Origin: Massilibacteroides sp.
GTDB lineage: Bacteria > Bacteroidota > Bacteroidia > Bacteroidales > Tannerellaceae
DNA length: 64,000 nucleotides
Reading direction: 5' to 3'
Assembly: GCA_028708075.1 (NCBI GenBank)
Contig: JAQVZS010000001.1
Location: 143,319-207,318, forward strand
Made by a program: the position numbers and the translations under genes. Shown here piece after piece: positions 53,436 to 62,200 of this stretch (the stretch's first letter is position 1; the number at the start of each line of letters is the position of its first letter). A model generated the notes under the pieces. That model was not told the DNA's origin, did not search any database, and saw nothing but the letters and a program-made list of their open reading frames with translations.

Positions 53436-53493
53436 CATTCTGCTGTTTGTAACCTTATTTCCAAATCGTAAATTCGTAAGAAACGAAAGTTGG

Positions 53494-53549
53494 ATATTAG
53501 AAAGAAGAATTGTTGGTATGAAAGAATTGTCCATTCTTCTTTCTAGTAT
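53494..53549. repeat. Long hairpin in the copA/nitroreductase convergent intergenic region
   Basis: TAGAAAGAAGAAT (53498-53510) pairs with ATTCTTCTTTCTA (53533-53545), 13 bp perfect, extendable outward with wobble pairs; 22-nt loop. Confidence 0.75.
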
Positions 53550-53718
53550 TGTACTATACCTTTATTCCCATTTTTGTAATTCAGAGAGAGTTACATGAAA
53601 TTCTTTTTCCGTTTCTATACGAATCTGCAAATTATTTAGTTCGCAGTTTTTTTAAGGACTATGCAGCTGTTCGCTCGTTTGCTCAGAACCGTGCTGGCAA
53701 CAAGCTGTTTTGGATATA

Positions 53719-53748
53719 AGAAAAAAGCAGATCGTTTTCAATCTGCTT
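53719..53748 (-). terminator. Rho-independent terminator for the nitroreductase gene
   Basis: On the minus strand: AAGCAGAT-TGAAAACG-ATCTGCTT followed by TTTT. Confidence 0.85.
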
Positions 53749-53757
53749 AGAAACGGT

Positions 53758-54387
53758 TTATAAATTGACGACAAAGTCCAAAAGCGGGCGTCTTGTTTTT
53801 TTTAGATTTACCAGCCAGTCTTCTTCTGCGTGATAGCCCAAAGGTAACAGAAGAACGCTTTTCAATCCTTTGCTTCTCAGGTTTAACAGTTTGTCGACGT
53901 CTTCATTGATGAATCCTTCCATCGGTGTGGCGTCGACTTTGAGTTCGGCTGCCATAGCAATAGCGTAGGCAAAAGCAATATACGTTTGACGTGCGGCGTG
54001 TTCGAAGTTTTCTTTTGACGGTCTGGGCAGATAGTTCGCCTTTAATCTGTCGGTATACGATTTATATGTATCCGAAGCTTGTTCTCTCGTTTTTGTAATT
54101 AAATCGTACATGCTATCTATACGCTCCGCAGTATAATTATCCCAAGCGGCAAAAACCAACAAATGCGAGCAATCCCTTACCTGCTCTTGTCCCATCGCGA
54201 TCGGAACAAGCTGTTCTTTGATCTTTTGATCTGTAATAACCAACAGTTGGAATGGTTGTAATCCCGATGATGTAGGTGCCAGCCGGGCGGCTTCTATGAT
54301 TTTATCAACATGTTCTTGTGATACTTTTTTGGAAGGGTCAAATTTCTTGGTGGCATAGCGCCACGCGGATGTTTCTAATAATCCCAT
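53758..54387 (-). CDS. NAD(P)H nitroreductase (NfsB-like)
   Basis: RYATKKFDPSKKVSQEHVDKIIEAARLAPTSSGLQPFQLLVITD; ATPMEGFINEDVDKLLNLRSKGLKSVLLLPLGY. Confidence 0.93.
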   Translation of the reverse strand: MGLLETSAWRYATKKFDPSKKVSQEHVDKIIEAARLAPTSSGLQPFQLLVITDQKIKEQLVPIAMGQEQVRDCSHLLVFAAWDNYTAERIDSMYDLITKTREQASDTYKSYTDRLKANYLPRPSKENFEHAARQTYIAFAYAIAMAAELKVDATPMEGFINEDVDKLLNLRSKGLKSVLLLPLGYHAEEDWLVNLKKTRRPLLDFVVNL

Positions 54388-54519
54388 ATGCATTCTTTAA
54401 TTAAAAATGTTAGTATTTATACACCCAAATAACGCCTGAAAGAGTGATTTTGTTGCGGTTTTATATATTAAATAATCTTCAGAACCTTTTAAAGGCGGGA
54501 ATTAATCGTTGTATCTTAT

Positions 54520-54527
54520 TATATTTG
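54520..54527 (+). promoter_or_regulatory. Bacteroidetes -7 box (TATATTTG) upstream of the GH78-like gene
   Basis: TAnnTTTG match 26 nt upstream of ATG. Confidence 0.55.
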
Positions 54528-54552
54528 CCGTATATAATACTATGAATAGATT

Positions 54553-56823
54553 ATGAACAAGTTCGTTTTTTTTACTCTTTTATTTTTTGTCTTTTCTTTT
54601 TTGATCTGTGCGGCGGAGAAGAAACCGACCAGTTTGATGACTGATTTAATCGAACATACGGAGCAGGTTTTCGAAAATGGCTATCGTTCCAGCTTGTCTT
54701 TGACTAAAATTCATGAAACGGTGAATCCAGTGCAGTATGTGGAAATTATTTCCGCTAAGCCGTCCTTTAGCTGGGTTGTTCCTGCTTTGGGTGAGAAGAC
54801 GGAACAAACAGCTTATCAGATAGTTCTTTATCAGAAAAAATGTTCCGTTCAGGGGGAAGGGGATTTATTTTGGGAGAGCGGAGTGGTCGGGTCGAATCGC
54901 TCTGTGGGAATTATCTATGATGGGAAACCCTTAAATCCGGATGAGATTTACGCGTGGAAAGTAAAGGTGAAAACAAATAATGGCGAGAGCGATTGGTCAG
55001 ATCTGAAAACTTTTAAGACTGCGAAATGGTTGAGTGATTATAAAGCGACCGCTTATCCGGTTGTGAAAACAGTTGATTCGGTAGTTTTGTTTAAGCAGGT
55101 TACGGATACGGTTCGTTTTTTTGATTTTTCCAAGGCGGCTTTCGGTCAATTGCTGTTGATGGTGACTACCGACCGACCGAATGATTCGTTACGGGTACAT
55201 CTGGGTGAACGCGTGCGCGACGGACGAGTCGACCGTTCGCCAGGAGGAACGATACGGTATCAATGCCATGTGTTGCCGCTTGCAAAAGGAACACATACTT
55301 ACCGGATTCTTATACCGAAGGATAAGCGCAATACTGGGTCGGCTGCTATTTTGATGCCTTCGTATATCGGTGAGGTGTTGCCTTTCCGGTATTGTGAGGT
55401 GGAGGGGAGATCGGATATACTTCGTACGATTTGTTTGCAGCGTGAAAGTGTTCATTATCCTTTCGATGAGACAGTTTCTGCCTTTTCCTGTAGCAACGAT
55501 ACGTTAAATCAAGTATGGAATTTGTGTAAATACTCGATCAAAACGACATCTTTTCTTGGAGTTTATGTGGATGGCGACCGGGAACGTATTCCATACGAAG
55601 CGGATGCATTGATCAACCAGCTTTGTCATTATGGGGTAGACCGGGAATATTCGATGGCGAGACGTTCGTTCGAGTATTTATTGGAACGCCCGACTTGGCC
55701 GACGGAATGGATCTTGCAAGCTGTTTTGATTGCGTGGCAGGATTATTTGTATACTGGAGATAGTCGTTCGTTACGTGCCCATTATGACATTCTGAAAGCG
55801 CGTACGTTGTTGGCGTTAAAAGGAAAGAACGGATTAATTAGTACAAAGACCGGCTTGCAAACAAAGGCGTTTCAGTCTTCGATTCGTATTAAAGGAGAGA
55901 TTCGGGATATTGTGGATTGGCCACATACGGGTATTTTGGGATTGAATAAACAGGAAGGTGGAGAAGCTGATGGTTATGTCTTTACGGACTATAATACCGT
56001 TGTAAATGCTTTTCATTATGAGGCTTTAAAACAAATGGCGATTATTGCCGATTTGTTGGACAAAACGGATGACGTAAAGTTTTTTGAAAAGGAAACGATC
56101 CGCGTAAAAGAGGTTTTTAATAAAACATTTCTGGATAAACGGAAAGGATATTATGTGGATGGCGAGGCTACCGATCATGCTTCCCTTCACGCAAATATAT
56201 TCCCGTTGGCCTTCGGGCTTGTTTCGAATAAGTACAAAGAAAAAGTGTTGGCGTTTATCCATTCGCGTGGAATGGCTTGTAGTGTTTATGGTGCACAGTT
56301 TTTGATGGACGCGTTGTATGAAGCGGGCGATGCGGAATATGCGTTAAAGATGCTTACTAAAACGGACGATCGGAGTTGGTATAATATGATTCGCTTAGGA
56401 TCGACTATCTCCTTGGAAGCTTGGGACGATAAGTATAAACCGAATCAGGATTGGAATCATGCTTGGGGTGCGGTACCGGCTAATATTATTCCGCGTAAAT
56501 TAATGGGAGTGGAACCGTTGAGTGCTGGATGTGATTGGGTACGTATTCTACCGCAACTTGGTTCGCTCGAATGGGCGAAAGCGACTATCCCGACGATTCG
56601 TGGGGAAGTGAAAATGGATGTCGAGAATAAACCCGGACAATACATTCTTCAGGTTATTATCCCCGCTAATATGAAGGCGGAGATTTATCTGCCTATGCCG
56701 AAATCGAAATATAAACTGATTACCAACGGTGTAGCGATGAAAGCTTCACGGGTAAAAGGCAAACCGTTTCTTTATCTGGGGCAGTTTAAATCGGGGACAT
56801 ATACGATACAATTGGATCGCTGA
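54553..56823 (+). CDS. Alpha-L-rhamnosidase-like glycoside hydrolase (GH78 family, secreted)
   Basis: Signal peptide, Ig-like N-domain (PSFSWVVPALGEKTEQTAYQIVLY), (alpha/alpha)6 region with DGDRERIPYEADALINQL and TISLEAWDDKYKPNQDWNHAWGAVPANIIPRKLMGVEPL. Confidence 0.88.
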   Translation: MNKFVFFTLLFFVFSFLICAAEKKPTSLMTDLIEHTEQVFENGYRSSLSLTKIHETVNPVQYVEIISAKPSFSWVVPALGEKTEQTAYQIVLYQKKCSVQGEGDLFWESGVVGSNRSVGIIYDGKPLNPDEIYAWKVKVKTNNGESDWSDLKTFKTAKWLSDYKATAYPVVKTVDSVVLFKQVTDTVRFFDFSKAAFGQLLLMVTTDRPNDSLRVHLGERVRDGRVDRSPGGTIRYQCHVLPLAKGTHTYRILIPKDKRNTGSAAILMPSYIGEVLPFRYCEVEGRSDILRTICLQRESVHYPFDETVSAFSCSNDTLNQVWNLCKYSIKTTSFLGVYVDGDRERIPYEADALINQLCHYGVDREYSMARRSFEYLLERPTWPTEWILQAVLIAWQDYLYTGDSRSLRAHYDILKARTLLALKGKNGLISTKTGLQTKAFQSSIRIKGEIRDIVDWPHTGILGLNKQEGGEADGYVFTDYNTVVNAFHYEALKQMAIIADLLDKTDDVKFFEKETIRVKEVFNKTFLDKRKGYYVDGEATDHASLHANIFPLAFGLVSNKYKEKVLAFIHSRGMACSVYGAQFLMDALYEAGDAEYALKMLTKTDDRSWYNMIRLGSTISLEAWDDKYKPNQDWNHAWGAVPANIIPRKLMGVEPLSAGCDWVRILPQLGSLEWAKATIPTIRGEVKMDVENKPGQYILQVIIPANMKAEIYLPMPKSKYKLITNGVAMKASRVKGKPFLYLGQFKSGTYTIQLDR

Positions 56824-56826
56824 AAA

Positions 56827-59202
56827 CTAATTATTCCCTTTTACTTCGAACGCAATTTTTCGCTGATTACCCCAAGAGTCGATCAGTGTAAGGAGATGTT
56901 TGCCCGGAGCCGGGCGGCAGGTAATTTGATGTTGTCCTCGCGTTTTTCCAATAAACACTGAGTCTAAATGCCAGTACAACACTGCGTCGTTGCGGCCGTG
57001 GGCTGCCTTGAAAATAAAACTTTCCTGTTTACCTGAAAATCCTTTGGGTAAGTATAATACAGCATGATGTTCCGGATAAATCAATTCGATCTGCCTGCTT
57101 TGTATTCCTTCACATCCGGGTTTAAACGGGGGAAGAGAACGATAGTCTATATGATAATTGCGGTAATAATACTCTTGGGCGGGGGGGAGGACAAACCACG
57201 AACGCGTTACGATATTTTCTATTTTTTCGCACGAACTGTTAACGCGAAAGCGTCCGTCAGCGGAAATATGAATTTGTTGGTGGTAAGGACAGATGGGCGT
57301 TCTGTTGCCGCTTAATGGAATATAGCAAGTATCTATCGATTCGCATAAGAACGACGCTTTATGTCCGCTGTTGCGGCAAATAGGGGCTTGCACCATTTCG
57401 TCATAAGGCTGTTCAAACCATTCAGAGGAGGGGAGAAGCGCGAAAATATCGAATAAGACGGGCGCTGCATTTCCTACACCGGTTAGTCCCGGCCGACCTT
57501 CGCCCGACGCGTTTCCTGCCCATATGCCGACCACAAAACGGGGGGTGTATCCTACCGCCCAGGCATCGCGTCCACCGTAGCTAGTCCCCGTTTTCCAGGC
57601 GATCCGTTTCATGGAGGAAAACTGTTGCCAGTCGGCTTCTTCTTCCGGACGGTTCAATGCCGACATGGCTTCCGTCATGAACCAGAGAGAAGCTGCGGAA
57701 AGTATAGGACGGTCGGTCAAACGTTTGTCGGTCAGCGACACGATTGGTTCTTTGTTCCGGGCGGGAGTCAGCCGTAACGAATGAATATCTCCCGGATCAT
57801 AGCGTCCGTTATAGTTGCGATAATGGCGTTGTACACGAGCTAGCGAAGCATACATTCCACAAATATCCCATAATGTTCCTTCGGCTCCTCCTAAAATCAA
57901 CGATGCACCGTAATGATCTTCATCAAAACGGAGTGTCGTCATTCCCAACGTTTTCAAAAGTGTCATGAATCGTCCCGTATTGTATTGCGAAAGCATACGG
58001 ACGAGTGGCACATTTAACGAGCGTTTGATCGCCTGATGTGCCGGAACAGCTCCGTAAAATGTTTTGTTATAATTCTGCGGCGTAAATCCATTGATGTTGA
58101 GTGGAACGTCGGATACCAGCATGGATGGGAGGATTAATCCGTCATGTAGCATCCCCGCGTATAAAAAAGGTTTCAGAATGCTTCCCGTACTGCGTGGGGA
58201 AATGATGATATCCACCTGGTTTCCTCGTCTCTCATCACCGGCAAAACTAACGTTTCCGGCATAAGCTAACGCTTCTCCGGTTTCGACATCTGCGACAAGC
58301 GCTGCCAGATTATAAATATGATTACTGCTGTATTGGCGCGCATAGCTGTCGACAATTCGTTGAACCTGTCGTTGTAAATCCCGACGAACAGATGTTTGCA
58401 AACGGTTTTTCCCTGTTTCCAAACGCATACGAGCTAGTAAATGCGGTGCGTCGTTGGGCAATGGAATCGGCGCGTCGGGCAACGGTTCCATACATCCAAG
58501 TTCATATTCTTCTCGTGTAATGCATTTGCGTTTTAGCAATGCAAGCAAAAGGTGGTCACGTTTCTTTTTTAGTGCCTTACGATTTCGCCCGGGATGAATT
58601 AGGGCAGGAGAATTAGGTAAAACCGCCAAAGTTGTCGTTTCAGCCCACGACAGTTGTTCCGCACTCCGGCCGAAATACCGCCAAGCAGCCGTTTCCAAGC
58701 CGATTACATTCCCCCCGAATGGCGCGTGCGAAGCGTAAAGTTCAAGAATCTCCTGTTTACGGTGTGTCGTCTCCAGAAAAAGTGCCCATATCGCTTCAAT
58801 TCCCTTTTCGTACAGGTTTCTGTCGCGGTTGCCTCTCGCCAGACGGGCTAATTGCATGGTCAGGGTACTGCCTCCGCTGACAATCTGTCTTGCTTGAATA
58901 TTGCTCTTGAGAGCGCGAAACAAAGCGATAGGATCTATACCCGGATGATAAAAGAATCGTTTATCTTCGTAGGTCGTTAGTGCCACAGCGAATTTAGACG
59001 GTACTGGATCGCTCGGAGAAAACCGCCATTGTCCGTCTTCTGCGATCCGTGCTCCGAGCAGTTCTCCTTCAGCGGAATAAAGCAACGTAGAGTAGGGGAC
59101 GGAGAATAGTTTGCGGGGAAAGAGCAGATAAAGAATTCCCCAACAAAAAAGACCTGTGAGTAAAATAATCCCACCTGTTTTGATATGTGTATTTTTATTC
59201 AT
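56827..59202 (-). CDS. pbpC: Penicillin-binding protein 1C
   Basis: GT51 domain (YEDKRFFYHPGIDPIALFRALKSNIQARQIVSGGSTLTMQLARLARG), transpeptidase (SPRSTGSILKPFLYAGML; KTGTSYGGRDAWAVGYTPRFVVGIW), C-terminal BiPBP_C-like domain. Confidence 0.96.
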   Translation of the reverse strand: MNKNTHIKTGGIILLTGLFCWGILYLLFPRKLFSVPYSTLLYSAEGELLGARIAEDGQWRFSPSDPVPSKFAVALTTYEDKRFFYHPGIDPIALFRALKSNIQARQIVSGGSTLTMQLARLARGNRDRNLYEKGIEAIWALFLETTHRKQEILELYASHAPFGGNVIGLETAAWRYFGRSAEQLSWAETTTLAVLPNSPALIHPGRNRKALKKKRDHLLLALLKRKCITREEYELGCMEPLPDAPIPLPNDAPHLLARMRLETGKNRLQTSVRRDLQRQVQRIVDSYARQYSSNHIYNLAALVADVETGEALAYAGNVSFAGDERRGNQVDIIISPRSTGSILKPFLYAGMLHDGLILPSMLVSDVPLNINGFTPQNYNKTFYGAVPAHQAIKRSLNVPLVRMLSQYNTGRFMTLLKTLGMTTLRFDEDHYGASLILGGAEGTLWDICGMYASLARVQRHYRNYNGRYDPGDIHSLRLTPARNKEPIVSLTDKRLTDRPILSAASLWFMTEAMSALNRPEEEADWQQFSSMKRIAWKTGTSYGGRDAWAVGYTPRFVVGIWAGNASGEGRPGLTGVGNAAPVLFDIFALLPSSEWFEQPYDEMVQAPICRNSGHKASFLCESIDTCYIPLSGNRTPICPYHQQIHISADGRFRVNSSCEKIENIVTRSWFVLPPAQEYYYRNYHIDYRSLPPFKPGCEGIQSRQIELIYPEHHAVLYLPKGFSGKQESFIFKAAHGRNDAVLYWHLDSVFIGKTRGQHQITCRPAPGKHLLTLIDSWGNQRKIAFEVKGNN

Positions 59203-59224
59203 AAGAGCGTATGCGAAGATATTG

Positions 59225-59232
59225 TATATTTG
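59225..59232 (+). promoter_or_regulatory. Bacteroidetes -7 box (TATATTTG) upstream of the alpha-2-macroglobulin gene
   Basis: TAnnTTTG match about 45 nt upstream of ATG. Confidence 0.5.
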
Positions 59233-59276
59233 TGTAATTCAGCTTTCAGCTATGTTTTAAATAAAAAAATAGCGTT

Positions 59277-62200
59277 ATGATAAAAAATAGACTCTTGCTT
59301 TCCTTATTTTTATTTTTGGTTTTATTGGGATGTAGTTCCGGCCGAAAGAAAGGACAACCAATACCTTATAATTCAAATATCGAAGCATTTACTTCCGGTA
59401 AAATTTCCCGTTTTTCTCCGGTTTATCTTCTTTTTAGCCGGGATGTGGATTCTACGCGAATGACGGCCGATTTGTTAAAAAAGAAATTGAGGATTATGCC
59501 GCAGATAGAAGGTTCGTTTGCTTTTGAAAATAGTCGGACGATTGTCTTCCGTCCTGCCAGGGAATTTAAACGGAATACGGATTATACGATAAAAGCTGAT
59601 TTGTCGGCCTTTTTTGATGTTGAACCGGAAGAACGTGAGTTTACTTTTTCGTTTTCTACGTATGGAATGGCTTTGCGGACAAGTCTGAATTCGTTTGATG
59701 TCAATACGGATAGTGAAAACGGATACGATCTTTCGATTACTCTCTTTACTCCGGACAGGGAAGAGCGTGCGACACTCGAATCGCTTTTGCGCTTTTCGGA
59801 AAAAGTAACGCCAGTCTGGCAGCAAAGTCCCGATGGGAAAAAGCATGAAATCTTATTGTCTAATGTTGTTCCAGGCGCAGAAGCCGAACGTAATCTGGTC
59901 TTATCAGTAGCTCCCAATAAACTGGATATAGAAGAAAAAGATTTGTTGTCTGTTTACATACCCGGGATGAATGATTTTTCTGTGTATGATATTAATTATA
60001 AAACAGAACCGGAACGTTATGTTGAGGTTACTTTTACACAAAGATTAGACGAAGATCAATCTATGGAAGGATTGGCTTACATTGAAGGAAACAGTTCTGA
60101 GTTGGTGAATGTGTCCGGAAATAAACTGCGGCTTTATCCGGATGCGGCTTTGCGGGAGAGAAAAGGAAGTGTGAATGTACACTTGAGCAACCTGATTCGG
60201 TCGAAACGGGGATTGACATTGACAGAACCGGAAGTACGCCAACTGACGCTTTTCGAATCGGCTCCGATGGTGCGTTTCGTGGGGGAAGGTGTCATCATTC
60301 CGCAATCCGAAGCGTTGAGCGTGCCTTTCGAAGCGATTTATCTTCGTGGTGTTGTGGTGCGCGTGATTCGCATTGATGAACAAAATATCGGCCAGTTCCT
60401 GCAGTCGAACGATTTGTCCGGATCGTATGATTTGGTGCGTGTGGGACGTATCGTGGCGCGCAAGACGATTTTTTTTGATGAAGAAGGTGCTGATTTGACC
60501 CGTTGGAATACATTTGCGGTTGACCTGAACGCTTTAATGAAGCCTGAGCCGGGAGCGATTTATCGGGTAGAATTGTCTTTCGACCGAAACCTTTCGGTTT
60601 ATTCTTGTGATGCAGATGTGCCAAAAGCAACGAAAGAAGAATTGCTTGCCCGTGACGAGATTGAATTTCGTGAGGAAACCGAACGTTTTGACAAGGGCTG
60701 GTATAGCTATTATAATGAGAACTTTGATTGGAATGATTATAATTATGAGGAGATTGACAATCCTTGTTTTAATAGTTATTATTACAATAAACGGATCGGA
60801 AAAAATGTATTGGCTTCCAATTTGGGCGTCATTGCAAAGGGAGGAGAAGGTAACGAAATGCTGGTAATGGTGAGTGATTTGCTTACTGCCCAGCCACAGA
60901 AAGGCGTGGAAGTAACGGTATATAATTATCAGCATCAGCCGTTGGTAAAAGGGGTAACGGACGAGAAAGGATTGGTACGCCTTACGCTGGATAACCGGAA
61001 ACCATATTATCTGATCGCGACTCAGGGCGCGCAACGTTCTTATTTGCGGGTAGATGCCGGATTGGCGTTGTCTCTAAGTACGTTTGATGTTGACGGGGAA
61101 GTGATACAAAAAGGGATTAAAGGTTTTATTTACGGAGAACGTGGTGTGTGGCGCCCGGGCGATACGTTGCATCTTGCTTTTATGTTGAACGATCGTGAAG
61201 GAAACTTGCCGACAAATCATCCGGTGGTGATGGAACTACGGAATCCGTTAGGACAGCTTTATTTGAGAAAAACACAGACGCGAGGTGAAATGGGATTGTA
61301 TGCATTTCATCTTCCCACTGATCCGGATGTGCCGACTGGCGCCTGGACAGCGACAGTGCAGGTTGGAGGACTTTCTTTTAATAAGCGTGTCCGAATTGAA
61401 ACAATCAAACCGAACCGCCTGAAGATTTCTCTTCCAATACCCGAAAAGCCACTTATGTTTGGGGACGTATTTCCTGTGAATATGCATGTGGAGTGGTTGC
61501 AGGGTGCAGCGGCGCGCGATTTGAAATACGATATTCAGGGAACGTTTATTTCTACCAAGACAGCTTTTAATGGATACCAAAATTATGTCTTTGACGATCC
61601 GGCTAAAATATTCAACAGCGAGGAAAGTCGTTTAATTTCCGGAGTGACCGACGGACAAGGAAATACTGTTGTGCCGTTGCGTTTCGACTTGGGAACACAT
61701 GCGCCGGGTATGTTGCTGGCGAATTTGGTGACGCGTGTTTACGAGGAATCTGGCGATTTCAGCATTGATGGTGCCCGCTTGTTGTATTCGCCTTATCGCC
61801 ATTATGTGGGGATTCGTCCCCCACAATCTGGTAAAGAACAATTAAACACTGGACAAAAATATACGTACGATGTCGTGACTTTGAATTATGATGGTATGTT
61901 TTTGGCTAATCAAGAAGTGGAGGTAACCGTTTATAAAGTCTATTGGTATTGGTGGTGGAGTTCGGATCAGAGTCGACTGGCGAATTATGTCTCAGATTCT
62001 TATAATAAACCAGTAAAAGAGTTATTTGTTCGTACGGATGGAAATGGGAAGGCGAAGTTTGAGCTTTCTTTTCCGGATGATGAATGGGGAACGTATTTTG
62101 TACGAGTGAGTGATCGATTGGGTAAACATTCAAGCGGTGTGATGAGCTATTTTGACTGGCCTTCGTATGAAGGGCGTCGGAATAGAGATGGTAGTTCATC

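Noticed and set aside
57181-57187. G7 run (C7 on coding strand) in pbpC as a phase-variable tract
   Set aside because: Short run, interrupted by a C just upstream, and encodes an ordinary Pro-Pro segment; weaker than the G9 in xylA.
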